64,000 bases of DNA, taken from positions 6,944,001-7,008,000 of the forward strand of contig JAPVLO010000153.1 of assembly GCA_027257055.1 (NCBI GenBank). The letters run 5' to 3'. Positions 1 to 11,603 of this stretch are shown here, in pieces; positions within the stretch are counted from its first letter, which is position 1, and every line of letters begins with the position of its first letter. This DNA comes from Cephalopachus bancanus. Lineage: Eukaryota; Chordata; Mammalia; Primates; Tarsiidae. The notes under the pieces are model-generated. The model saw only the letters and a program-made list of their open reading frames with translations, was not told the DNA's origin and did no database searches. A program made the translations under genes and the position numbers.

Positions 1-392
1 AGTTAGAAAAAGGGAGAGTACCATAAGTCCAGACAGTGTCCATAAGAGAGGTGGGGTTACTTCAGGGTGGAGCTGTTACCTACCTGATTTACTGAGGCCC
101 TTACCATTCCTTTTTCATGGTAAGAATTTTTCAGTCAGCGAGGGCTGTGATCACATGGGCAGAGCAGGGTTAAAGATCAACTCACTGACCCTACTGACTG
201 TTGATGGTTTGGTAGCTTGAGGACAGATTGTCTAAAGGAGAATACTGACAAGAAAAGACTGGCAGGATCACCTCTCTTATCTCCAACCAAATCCAAGCCA
301 GTGTCTTTGGTGCACAGAGGTACACAAGATCTCTTAGGCTGGCCTAAGGCGTGCAGCCCAGGCTGAACTCCACGGCTGCTGTAGGAGTGAGC
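1..392 (+). promoter_or_regulatory. 5' flank of the upstream UGT3A copy
   Basis: This stretch lies upstream of the first ATG and aligns with the sequence before the ATG of the second copy (about 21,300-21,680), so it is the paralogous 5' flank and probable promoter plus 5' UTR. I see no clear TATA box. It marks the left end of the tandem unit visible here; the true unit boundary may lie left of the window. Confidence 0.35.
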
Positions 393-486
393 ATGGCTGG
401 TCAGCAGGTGCTTCCTCTGGTGGGCTTCCTTCTCCCTGGGGTCCTGCTCTCAGAGGCCGCCAGAATGTTGATAGTCTCTACAGTGG
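393..486 (+). pseudogene. UGT3A pseudogene exon 1
   Basis: The ATG at 393 opens a signal peptide (MAGQQVLPLVGFLLPGVLLS) followed by the start of the mature N-terminus. The exon ends in phase 1 before GTGAGT. It is open and has the same length (94) as the intact copy. Confidence 0.85.
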
Positions 487-3163
487 GTGAGTACTTGACT
501 TGAGAATTCGGAGACAGACACATCCTGTATTTTCACACTGCCAGGGCTCCAGCGAACAGCACTTGGTGAGAGGGTTATCCATGTGATTTTCTAGGCCAGG
601 CTTGTGTACTTCGCGGGAGGAGAAAAAAGCCCACACAGTTGTGAGGCAAGAGGGACATCTACTGCTGAGGTTGGCGTGATAGTTTTGGAGAAGACAGAAA
701 CATCCTTTCCTGTCTCCTCCAGTTCAGGACGCACTCCCCATCAGGTAGGGCTGTGTCCAGAAGCTTTGGATCCAGCCAGGGCTGTCTTCTCCAGGGCCAG
801 GATGGGATTTTTGGAGGCTCACTTCAGACTCCAGGGAAGAGGGACACAAAGCAGCTCCTCGTAGAAACTGTGGGGGTGAGTTTTCAGGCTTTGGAGGCCA
901 GAAAAAGGCACTCCTGGGGCAGCACTGCAAATTTTCTGAAGCTGCCTGTGGAGGGTGGATCAGGGAAGGTATTTCATGACAATGAGGACAGAGAAGCATA
1001 TTTACCAGAGGAAACCTGAATACTGCTCAGGGCTGAGCAGAGGGCCCAGGTAATTGGGGTCTTTTGGAACCTCCTTCCTTTCACCTATGTTCTGAATGTC
1101 TTTGAAGGACTTGTGGAACTGTTAATTCTGCATAGTCTTACTTTGCTTTTTTATTTTATCTCAAAAAGAATAGAAGAGGAAAGAAAAACATATTTCAGGA
1201 TAAAAGGGTCATCCCAGGATGGAGCCTCCCAAGGTTTTATTTCAACCCATAGTGGGCTCTATTACACCACTTAAATCAGTGGTCCCTAACCTTTTTTTTT
1301 GCATCAGGGACCAGTTTGTGAAAGACAACATTTTCCACAAATGGGAGCGGGAAGGATGGTTTCTGGATGAGTCAAGCACATTACATTTATTGTAAGGAGC
1401 AAGCAACCTAGATCCCTCAGATGAGCATTTCACAGTAGGATTTGTGCGCCTATGAGAATCTAACGCTGCCCACTGATATGAAAGGAGGCAGATCTCAGGC
1501 AGTTTTTGCCAGTGATGGGGAGTGGTTGTAAATACAGATGAAGCTTCGCTGGCTGTCCTTGCTGCTTACCTCCTGCTTTGGCCAGGTTCCTAACAGGCCA
1601 TGGACAAATACCAATCTGTGTCCCCAGGGTTGGGGACCCCTATCTTAAATCATGGAGGATCAGGGCATCATAGAGCTGTAAGAGTCATGTATCACCTAAT
1701 TCAGTCACTATATTGATTTCCTTAATTCACCTGAGGGACAGGCAAGTGAGATGATTTTTGTAGGAGCACACCCTGGCACCCCAATGCCTCACATGGAAGT
1801 GACTCAGTGTTTCTTACCCCAAGACAACCCTTACCACAAATTCTACTCTGAAGCCCTTTTCATTTGAGATTTAAAAATCATAGTTAAGGAATTTGTATAA
1901 CTCCACTTGAAATCTATTTTTTTCTTTCTAAATGTTAGTAGCAATGATGCAGAAGGGATTTCTTACTTTTTGAAAGCTAACTGCACTCCTTCCTCAGACT
2001 CCAAGAGGGAGCTGGTACAGTTTCTGTAGTGCTGGAATCCACCCACCCTTTGTCCCAGAGTGCTGTCTGACTTCCCAAGACCCACCATGAATCACTGTTG
2101 AATCCCTCCTTCCCGACTTCCTGTTCCTACATGGAATAAAATGGGAGCTAGACGTATAGGAGATTTTTACTTTATACTCCTTGTTACTTCAGACTATTTA
2201 AGTCTGGGCATAGGTAAACCGAGTCATTCAGGGAGCTGCACACTATTTCTCTGCTCCTGATTCACACTCATGCCCTAATTCTTGGCATTTGTTATTAACT
2301 TCTGATCTACCTTTCTCTACTGCTGAGACTCTCTTAAATTCAGGGGAAGGCTCTGTGATGGAACATAGCCTAAGAGAAGACACTGATGTGCCATGGAACT
2401 TGTAACTCTTTTGAGCACCAAGCTTCTCTTTCCTCAACATGGTGGATTTTTCTAGAATCACTAAATTCTTAGTCTGTTGTGCAACTAGAATCTACTAGAC
2501 CCACTCCCTAGGATTCACAGTTGTCCCCAATGTCTTAATTATAAATTGTGCACTGTTTAGGCCTAAGTAACTTCTTTCCAAATATCTAGAATCCTAAGAA
2601 ATTGGGCTGTACGTAGTGGCTCCACGTTCTTCTGTTCCAATGACTATTTTTTGTACTTCTACTTTAACTCCTGTATTTCTATCTCCTACAGTATTATAAA
2701 TTTCCAAAGAGCAGGATCTCAGTACTAGCTCTCATTGATTGTGTGTTGGTAACTTTCATACTCATATGAACAACATCTTGCCTCTATTTTCACCAATGCA
2801 GTTATTTGTTTTGGACTCTGTGTCTCCTTAAGGCCTTGCTTAAAATGCAGCATGTGGTTAAGGATGAGGAACTCCTGCTGCCTCAGCATATAGAATCGCA
2901 CCACCCTGACATGCAGAGCATAAGTCATAAGAGGCAGTCTTTGATGGAGAATTGCCACAGGTTCAGGATTTGGGCAGCCATTCTCTGGGTTGGTGGACTC
3001 GGCATTACCCAGAGGGAGATGGAGAGACTGACAAAACTCATTTTCCTCTACTCACTCTCAGCACCCTGTTTCCCTACCCTTACTCTCCTGTACTTATAAA
3101 GTTATGAAACTTCAGACATTGTAGTCTCATTATTACAGAATTAAAGTTGGTCATTGTTCTTAG
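487..3163 (+). other. Intron 1 of the UGT3A pseudogene
   Basis: The first ~600 bases are GC-richer than the rest and align with the start of intron 1 in copy 2. Further on it contains a hAT element absent from copy 2. The short open frames here carry no recognisable protein. Confidence 0.7.
1277..1642 (-). mobile_element. MER1-type non-autonomous hAT DNA transposon
   Basis: The sequence opens with CAGTGGTCCCTAACC and closes with GGTTGGGGACCCCTA, the near-inverted ends of a MER1-like hAT-Charlie element, about 366 bases long. The interior matches what I recall of MER1B in reverse. It is flanked by an 8-base duplication with one mismatch (acttaaat / tcttaaat). The same place in copy 2 (near 22,590) has no element, so it inserted after the tandem duplication. 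Confidence 0.75.
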
Positions 3164-3265
3164 GTGGAAGCCATTATTTACTGATAGACTGGGTGTCTCA
3201 GATTCTTCAAGATCATGGTCATAATGTCACCATGTTTACCCAAAAAAGACTTTCACCTTCGTCAG
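3164..3265 (+). pseudogene. UGT3A pseudogene exon 2
   Basis: Encodes the GGSHYLL segment with the His expected to be the catalytic base (His35 numbering) and an N-V-T glycosylation sequon. The 102-base length and phases equal those of copy 2; the frame is open. The end is more diverged from copy 2 than exon 4 is. Confidence 0.85.
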
Positions 3266-3347
3266 GTATCTCCTCCCACTAATTCCTGATTTATTCTACT
3301 CTGGGAAAAGAGCAAAATTCCTGTTGCATAAAAAGACTTAGTAACAT

Positions 3348-3678
3348 GTTTTTATTTATTTATATTTTATATTTTGTTTTATTATTTTTATTTTGAAGAT
3401 GTGGGGTATAATTCAGGGTTAGTATTCAAATGTTCATTATGCATGCACCCTTGTTGATGAGGTGTGCTCCCCTCCCCCAACAGACTCCCACTACTGCCAA
3501 ACCCACCCCCTCCACTGGCAGATTCCCACTACTGTCAATCCTTTTCTTATAGTATTACAATAATTATCCAAGTTCTGCTCATAAGTGAGAGCATGTGATA
3601 CCCAGTTCTTTGTTTCTGTGATAGGTCACCCTCTAGTATAGATTCTAAATCCATCTTGGTTGCTGTGAAGTTCATGTT
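3348..3678 (-). mobile_element. Truncated L1 3' end in intron 2
   Basis: T-rich start, then 'gatgtggggtataattcagggttag' type L1 3' UTR and the end of ORF2 in reverse. Near-identical tails occur at 51,361, 55,545 and 57,017. It is flanked by a short repeat around 'catgttttta' and is absent from the matching intron of copy 2 (near 24,270). Confidence 0.75.
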
Positions 3679-4499
3679 TTTAAAAATGGAATTTATTTGA
3701 AATAATGAAAACAGTGTGCACATGTGGATTTGTATATAAAGTATCAGAAAGTGTCAGAAAGTGTCTACCTGGAGTCAGCATTCCATTTCTTCCTTATTTT
3801 TTTCCTTACTGATTTCTACTCCATCCCAAGCAATCACCAGATTTGACAATTTACTTTGATAAGTGCTACTTTATAATGTGTTTAAAAATATATTGAACAG
3901 ATGTCTTTAGCCATATTTAGCACTTCTTATGTGTACGATTTATTTTTATAGATTACTTTTTTCTGTTGATGATATCTGAAATTTAAGAAAGCTTTTCTAG
4001 AAAGACCCTTGTTTATGCAGCTAACATAGAATCTATTGTTGAGATGATCGCTTATTCTTGAAAAATAAATGGCTTTTCATGAATTTATGCATAGTGATGC
4101 CAAAAGTTCTTAATTGAGTCATCAAATCTACAGAATTTTAGCTAAGATGAAACTTATAAATATTGTCAACTATTTTCTGTTGACTTAAAATAAAAGAGAA
4201 ACTTGAATAACTTAAAAGATTTGCTCCCTATTTGCTTATTAACAGAGTTGAGTGGATTTATGTCTTTAGGCTCTGAATTGCTCACTGTGGAAGTGTTGCT
4301 CAGGGAAAAGCTTAAACCCTAGCATTCTGCAGTATACCATGCAAAAAAACCGGGGAAAAATCTCTGAATATACAACAAGAAAATCCAAAGCAAGCATCTT
4401 TGAGCAACAAAACTCTAAGATATTATAAAACTTTGGGGTGACAGCAGACTTTGTTATTGTTCAGAACAATTTTTTTCTGTAAATTTGTTTTGTTTAAGT

Positions 4500-4990
4500 T
4501 TTAAAATTTTGTTGCAGTAAAATAAATATAACATATAATCTACACTTTTAATCATTCTTAAATATACACTGTAGTGGCTTTAGGGACATTCACATTGTTG
4601 TATAACCTACTATCCAAGTCATGAACATATTCATCATCAGAAACTGTAACTCTCTCCCATTAAATGAATACTTCTCATAAACCCCTATGTCCAGCTTTTG
4701 GTAACCATTATTGTATTTTCTTTTTCTATTAGTTTGTCTATTCTGGGTATTTCATATAAATGGATGATACAACACTTGTCCTTAGTGTCTGGTTTGCCTC
4801 ATTTAGCATAATGTCTTTAAGGGTCATTCATGTTGTAGAATGCATTAGAATGTCTTTCCTTTTTATGGGTGAATAGAATATTCCATTCTGTGGATATAGC
4901 ATAGTTTATTTATTAATCCATTGTTGACTATTGTGAACACTGCTGCTATGAACACTGTTCAAATGTCTTTTTGAGTCCCTGTTTAGAACC
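4500..4990 (-). mobile_element. Ancient L1 (L1M-type) fragment
   Basis: Diverged reverse L1 3' sequence with the familiar 'acattcacattgttg' and 'tagcataatgtc' stretches. The same fragment is in copy 2 at 25,130-25,910 (split by an Alu), so it predates the duplication. Confidence 0.65.
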
Positions 4991-5567
4991 ATTTATATCA
5001 TATTTTAGATTAGGTTTTATGTTCTTCACAGAACTTCATTTAATATCTTTGAATCAGTCTTAACTGGAGATCTGATTAATAGTTGTAGTATATTTATTTT
5101 TAATATAATTATTTCATAATTTCAAAAATTACAGTTAAATGAAATTTAAAAATTAGATTGAATTAAAATTTTAAATTAAACATTATTGCAGTTTCAGTAT
5201 ATTTTGAGAAACTACATAAAGTTTCAGACCTTCTACCCTTTAACGAATACATGCACATTAAAATCTATAAATAATCAGAGAATTCATTGATGCCTTTTAT
5301 TTTATTATTGATTGGAGTTTAGAGTTTCTTTCAATATTCCTTTGTCACAGATGCCTTTGAACTTTGCAACAGTGTTTTCATTCTTCATGTCATCATTAGA
5401 GCTTAGACAGAAGTCTGCAAATAGGTAAACACATTATTAGGCTATTATTTGTGACCTGATGCCCATTTTTATAAGCACAATTTATTAACTTCTTTTGGAA
5501 TACTTTTTCATGGTGTTATTTACCACTTTACTAAATGGCCACAGAGACATTGAAGAAGCAAAAAAAA

Positions 5568-5830
5568 CTCTGTCCCAGCCTGGAGAGCAGTGGCACACTC
5601 GCTACCACCCCAGCATCGACCTGCTGGGTTCCGGCGATCCTTCCGCCTCAGCCTTCCAAGTAGCCGGAACTACAGGTGCGCGCTACTATGCCTGGTTAAT
5701 TTTTGATTTATTGTAGAGACAAGGTCTCACCAAGTTGCCTGGGCTGGTCTCGAACCCGTAGGCTCAGGCAATTCACTTGCCTCAGCCTCCCAAAGTGCTG
5801 GGATTCCAGGCTGAGCCACTCAGGCCGGCT
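5568..5830 (-). mobile_element. Alu SINE, 3' truncated, without a poly(A) tail
   Basis: Reverse-orientation Alu whose 5' end is complete (GGCCGGC at the right), but whose other end stops in the conserved 'ctctgtcccagcctgg' with no T-run; it is preceded directly by gcaaaaaaaa. The same gcaaaaaa follows it at 5831, so there is a target duplication. Copy 2 lacks the insertion near 26,495. Confidence 0.8.
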
Positions 5831-6403
5831 GCAAAAAATTTTAATACTCATATGCTCTACCGCTCTAACCAACGTCTGGAATCACAATTGGGTTTAGGTG
5901 ATAATATCTGGAATCACAGTTGAGTTATAGACTATAAGAATATTGAGGAGCATAGCAAAGAAAGCCCACATTCCCCGAAGAGAATGTTAGTAGGAATGTG
6001 GATGTTAAGAACTCTGGTAGTGATGACTCAGAAGAAGGTAAGGAACATTGTAGAAAAAAATCTATATTGTCTAAGAGACTACTGTAAAACATCATAAATA
6101 GACTTTCTGTAGAAATATGGATGTTAAAGGCTTTTTGTTGAGTACAATAAAATGTGAGAGAAAAGAAATACATTCAGAAATAACTATCAGGCAAAAAAAA
6201 AAACAAAACCAGGACTTTATGGTTTGGGACATTCTCAGCCTGTTAGGATTACAATTAGATTTTACAATTAGAGGATTTGGTGTCAGGAAAGCAGTGTATC
6301 TTTTTCTCTTGTAGAGAAAGGCATTTGTGAGGCTCGACAGCTTTTTGCTATTGCCTCTGGATGAATAAAATGTCAGAAGAGATTAGAATGAAGCAGGTTC
6401 CCT

Positions 6404-6775
6404 GTGCACTGTTACCAACTTGTCTGAGTCCTGTAAGACAGAACACCTGAATATGCAGCAAGTTACATGAAGTGAATTTTTATAGCTTACAGGAAGGTAT
6501 CCAGGAACAACAAGAGGCTATAATTCATAATGAGCCTGTCTCTTAAGTCTCAGAAAGCTGGCTAGGGGGAATGATGTCTCAATCGTGCATGCTCTACTTG
6601 CTCTGCAAATGAAGGATCATGAAAAGCAGATCACCTTGACTTGTATACCTTGGGGAAACATGATATGCAGAGCCAAAATGTTGAAAGGCATCCTTTTTCC
6701 AGCGGGGAATGCAACAGATCCCGGATATTACAGCCAGTCGCTCTGTATCTCAGTGTAGACAAAAGATTTCAAACT
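6404..6775 (-). mobile_element. LTR-like segment, type A
   Basis: Similar to 27,046-27,185 plus 27,711-27,930 in copy 2, to the segments at 42,909 and 46,745, and to a short piece at 19,530. The shared start is 'ggttacca-tttgtctgagtcc'. The family name is not known to me. Since both tandem copies have it, it predates the duplication. Confidence 0.5.
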
Positions 6776-6784
6776 TTGTAAGCT

Positions 6785-7600
6785 ATTTAAGATGACTTAT
6801 TCTGAGACGAATGTGTGACAAGTCCCCTGACATCCGTCTCTAGGAGGTCCTGGGAACATGTGCCTGCCATTGTTGAATTGTGGCTAGGTTATATATATTT
6901 TAGGAAGACAGAAGTTACAGAAAACCATAAATCAACATGTGTGAGATTTACTTTCGTTTTGCCCAGGACAGCAGGACATCTCCAAGTGAGGACTTGCAGG
7001 TAGATTTAAAGATTTCCTGACTTGGGTAGCTAGAATCAGGCTCTTACCTAAGGAATTTTGAAATCAGTGTAGGGAACTGGCAGCCCAAGATTCTTGATAT
7101 TTAGATGAAACCTCACGGGTGGCAGACTTCAGAGAAAATAGGTGGCAATTTACTTAAAGAGTCAGGTTGGAAAGTAAACAACATTACATAAGGAAAGTTA
7201 ATAAAAAGCTTGTCCCCCAACTCCTTAGGAATTTGTAAGGGTAAGAAATAAAGGTCAGAGTTTAGTCCTTAGTGTTACATTCCCAGCATATTGTACAGTT
7301 TTCCTGAGAACTAAAAGTGAGAAAGATTGGAAAAACAAGGTCAGTTCAAGGCCACCCCAAGAACTGTCCTGGAATTAGGTATGTGACTCTTAAGTCCTTT
7401 CAGTCATAGTGGCAGAAGCCAAAACAGAGATGAAATTGATTAGTAAGAATCTGTGGAGCTGTGTTTTGTCTAATGGAGTGAATTTCCATGGCATACATGG
7501 GAGATCCAAAAAGTACCCAAGAATTCTATATCAGCAGTAGCACTGCCAATCTAGACTGAAAGCTACAAAGAGAGACTGACAGAAAAGAAGACCATTGGAC
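6785..7600 (-). mobile_element. LTR-like repeat, type B
   Basis: Starts at 'taagatgacttattctgag' and matches 27,945-29,040 and 55,157-56,010. It resembles a primate ERV1-type LTR that I cannot name with certainty. It is present in both tandem copies. Confidence 0.5.
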
Positions 7601-8234
7601 TACCCAAATTCTTTAAGTAGGAAACATAATGATAATCTATGTACCAGTAACTACCTTAATGTGTGAAACCATTTGTTAATCTACCTCCAGCTCATATACA
7701 AAACTTGGTGGGATATCATCTGATGAAGGCACACCTGCATTACGAGGTTATGAAAGGTTTATTATTCAATGAATACAGCTTTTTTTTTTATAGGAGCAAG
7801 ACAGGCTCAAAGAAAATCTGAAATAAATGGCTTTAGAGAACAAGGAGAAATGACTGGCTTTAGTTTTTCTTGTGAGGAGGGGTCGGGATAGAGTGAGGGT
7901 TCCCCTCCATGGACCTGACTTCCATGGTTTGCAATTCCTGCCAAGGCTAAGGAGAGAAATATGTGTGGATTTTCTTACCAGTTTGGCCAGATGAAGCACA
8001 GAAGGGCATAAGGGGCTTCAAACATGTCAAGAGGGAAACATTAAAAATGGAGCCAGATTTTTTATTACACATAATAAGTAATGGGGAAGGGGGCAAATTG
8101 GTAAGCAGGGAAGTAGGGGACTACTATTTTAATTAAAACTATGAGTACTTTTGACTGAATGAAAATGCTACTTACATATAGCACTTTAAATAATTAAATA
8201 ATTAAAATGAATTTTATCTAAAACATAAAGAGCA

Positions 8235-8577
8235 GGCCAGGTGTGGTGGCTCAAACTGTAATCTCAGCACTTTGGAAAGCTGAGGTGAGAGGATTGCTTA
8301 AGCCCAGGGGTTCAAGAACAACCTGGGCAGTTTGGCGAGATCTTGTCTCTACAATAAATCAAAAAATTAGCTGGACATGGTAGCACATGCCTGTAGTTCC
8401 AACTACTTGGAAGGCTGAGGCGGAAGGATCTCCTGAGCTAAGCATGTCGAGGCTGCGGTGGCTGTGAGCATGCCACTGCACTCCAGCCTGGGCGACAGAG
8501 TGAGACTCCAACTCAAACAAACAAACGAACAAACAAAAAAACCCCCAAAACAAACAACAACAACAACAACAAAAAAC
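8235..8577 (+). mobile_element. Full-length Alu SINE in intron 3
   Basis: Begins GGCCAGGTGTGGTGGCTC, has both arms, the mid A-rich linker and an irregular A-rich tail with CAA repeats. An 11-base target duplication (cataaagagca, 8224-8234 and 8578-8588) frames it. Copy 2 has the empty site near 31,370. Confidence 0.92.
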
Positions 8578-8992
8578 CATAAAGAGCAGAAACTTTGGAG
8601 TCAAGGAGACCTGTACTATATTTAAATACAAACTTTACCACTTTCTATGTGTGCAACATTCACAGATTATCTTTAACTAACTTTAACTAACATCTTTTTT
8701 ATTTTATTATTAAAATGAAACAAATGGCTATTCTTTTAAACGAGACCTTTAAATGGAAGATTCTATAACTTTAAATTGAAAAAATTTCGGAATCACTGCA
8801 AGGGTCTGAATACATGTTATCCGTTTATAAGATTGAATGAATGAGAAAGCAACACAATAAGATGATAAAAATACTTAAAGCAAACATTCAAATAAATATA
8901 AAATCATTGAAATGAATACACTTTGATATTGTTATTCTAATATTAGCATGTGTGGCATATTTAACATTTTAAACACATTGCTGTTTTCTTAG

Positions 8993-9107
8993 ATTTTAAA
9001 AAGGAGGAAAAATCATATCAAGTTATCAGTTGGCTTCCACCCTGAAGACCATCAAAAGGAATTTAAGAAGCGTATAGTTTTTTTATAAAAGAATCTTTGG
9101 ATGGCAG
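8993..9107 (+). pseudogene. UGT3A pseudogene exon 3, frameshifted
   Basis: Reads DFKKEEKSYQVISWLPP and then TGA at 9043-9045. Compared with copy 2 there is one extra C in the ccaccc run and one base lost further on, so total length stays 115. The shifted frame also meets a TAA before the exon end. This exon alone abolishes a full-length protein. Confidence 0.9.
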
Positions 9108-9202
9108 GTAATCTTTTTATTATTTTAATTAAAAAGTCACTATTTTAATCATAAAAATGAATGAATGATTGCATGGATACTTGAATTGAGGATAAGAGAA
9201 AG

Positions 9203-9257
9203 GGATGGATGGATGGATGGATGGATGGATGCACGAATGGATGGATGGATGGATGGA
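9203..9257 (+). repeat. (GGAT)n microsatellite
   Basis: About a dozen GGAT units with one interruption (gcacgaat), roughly 95 bases after the exon 3 donor site. The paralogous tract at 31,967-31,995 is much shorter. Confidence 0.9.
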
Positions 9258-11071
9258 GGAAGGACAGATGAGATTTATTGAATAGATAAGTATTGCATAC
9301 CATATCATCCAGTACAGTCACTGGAAATTCTTTTTTACTCTGTATCATCCTGCTTATACTATAGGCATTAGTTTATTTCTGTAGAAAGTGACAGGTTGTT
9401 CTTTCTGGGACTACCTTGCAACACTTCACCTACAATCTTTGTCAATATTCTCTCCAACACAGAAAAAGAGAGAGATAGGGAAATCAGGTCCCCCTTCTCC
9501 CACTTATTTTTTTTTCTTCTCGAATATACTCGTAAGTTAATGGAAGATTTATGAACATTGATCTGCAGAAATTGAACAGCTGGCCACGTAAAGTTCTTTT
9601 AAAAAACAATCAACCTGATGAAAATGAGACATGAAGCTGACTCCTATTGCTAGGGAAGAACATACAACTTTTTATTCTTAGACATAAAGCAGAAAGACAG
9701 AAAGCCATGTCTATCTTGGTTAATTATAGTGTGCTTGCTTCCTCTTTTTTCCTTGAAAATTCTACACTGTAGTCAAAATGCTGGTCAATTTTACTTTTTA
9801 AATAATGACTTCTTCCTTGCCCATGCTGGAAGATCACATTCCTTCTTCTATAGGTTTGATCTTAACCCACCTATTTGACTCATAGCTATAGCATGATGCA
9901 TAGTCATATATACATATTGAAATACATGTCTTGTCTCTTTTTTCTACCAGCTTAATCTATTTAAAGGCAGATATAGGTAACAATGCATTCCTAAGATTTC
10001 TTAATTTTCAAAGTGATTAATGAACTATATTCTAAAAAATTTTCACTGTGTTACTAAAATTTTTCCAAATAATTGGCAACCATTCCTTTGTTATGTGAAT
10101 CTTTTAAAATATACAACAGAGCATAAATGCATCCAATCACTTCTATTGTATAACTTGAAGTAGATCCTGAAGATCAGAGATCTGCACAGCATTAATGAGT
10201 TCTCAGCCTCAGGGGCTTCTTAAGCTGGAGGGCAATAGTGCAGTGGCCCACAGGTGCAGCTAGTAGGCTCCTGATAGCTAGAGTCTTTTCATCTGTTAAC
10301 TGTGGCCTGAGCATCTTCATCTATTTCCCCAGCATGCTGTAAGAAAGGATCACGTTCTGTGAAGGCAATGATGGCAAGACATTGCAAAAAGAATGGTCTC
10401 CGGAATAACAGTGTAGGCAAAGTCTTAATTACATATCAGTAAAACTCTGGCATTACTTTCTCTGTATACATCGGCAGCACTGAAGTGAAAAGGCTAACAC
10501 TGTGTTTCAAAACCAGTTTTTTAATTTTTTCCCATCACTTAACTCCTAGGCATAGAAAGATGGAATTCTCATTTTTAGCTAAGCTTTTTGGTTCTATGAT
10601 CAAAGAATTCCATGAAGAGACGATCTTTCATACACAAACCCACAGTAATGAAAACATACCATATGTCATCAATACTGATAAAATCTATCTTCAAGTTACG
10701 TGCAGAATTTGGCTGAATAAATACAAATATCACTCGTAAAAAGTCAGTATGTAAATAAAAGTTAAAATGAGCATCACAGCATTTACTCCAGGAGACCTGG
10801 GACGGTGTGATCTGCCAGTCAGAGATGGCTCCCAGAGAGAAGGACCTTGAACTGGCATTGCTGGTAGATGGAGTTTGAATCAGGGAAGAAGGGGGGGTCA
10901 GAGAGTACCCTCTAGGGAGTAGAGGGTGTTTGTGAGAATCTGGTTGAATATGTGGGCTACACCTAGATAAGCTCTTGCTTCCCTTGTTTTTTGTTTGTAT
11001 TCAAGATTCGTTTATGTGTCGTGAATTTAACATTTTCCATGAATATTTATCATTTATTTTCTTTCTTACAG
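9258..11071 (+). other. Rest of intron 3, no gene seen
   Basis: AT-rich intron that aligns over much of its length with 31,996-33,924 in copy 2. I see no recent transposon and no believable coding frame. Confidence 0.6.
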
Positions 11072-11603
11072 AGTAATATTTGAAAACTTATTAAAAATCT
11101 TTGAACAGTTGGGGTTTCAGTGCAGTTATTTGCTAAGGAGAAGGGATATCATGGATTCCTTAAAGAATGAGAACTTCGACATGATGATAGTTGAAGATTT
11201 TGACTTCTGTCCTTTCCTGATTGCTGAGAAGCTTGGGAAGCCATTTGTGTCCATTCTTGCCTGCTCATTTGGCACTGTGGGCTTTGGGCTACCAAGCCCC
11301 TTGTCTTATGTTCTAGTATTTGTTTCCTTGTTGATTGACCACATGGACTTTTGGAGCCGAGCGAAGAATTTCCTGATGTTCTTTCATTTCACCAGGAAGC
11401 AATGGCAAATGCACTCTAAGTTTGACAACACCATCAAGGAGCATTTCTCAGAAAGCTCAAGGCCAGTTTTATCTCATCTCCTACAGAAAGCAGAGCTGTG
11501 GTTTGTAAACTCTGACTTTGCCTTTGATTTTTCCCAGCCCCTGCTTCCCAACACTGTTTATGTTGGAGGCTTAATGGTCAAACCTATTAAACCAGTACCA
11601 CAA
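11072..11603 (+). pseudogene. UGT3A pseudogene exon 4 (open)
   Basis: A 532-base exon with an open frame encoding most of the N-terminal acceptor-binding domain, up to the VYVGGLM...KPIKPVPQ linker. By hand count it differs from copy 2 at about 31 of ~490 bases, about two-thirds of them changing the amino acid. The intron just after it differs by roughly 20 percent. Confidence 0.88.

Noticed and set aside
8359..8631. 90-codon - strand frame with a poly-Cys/Phe run
   Set aside because: Translation of the Alu and its CAA-rich tail in reverse.
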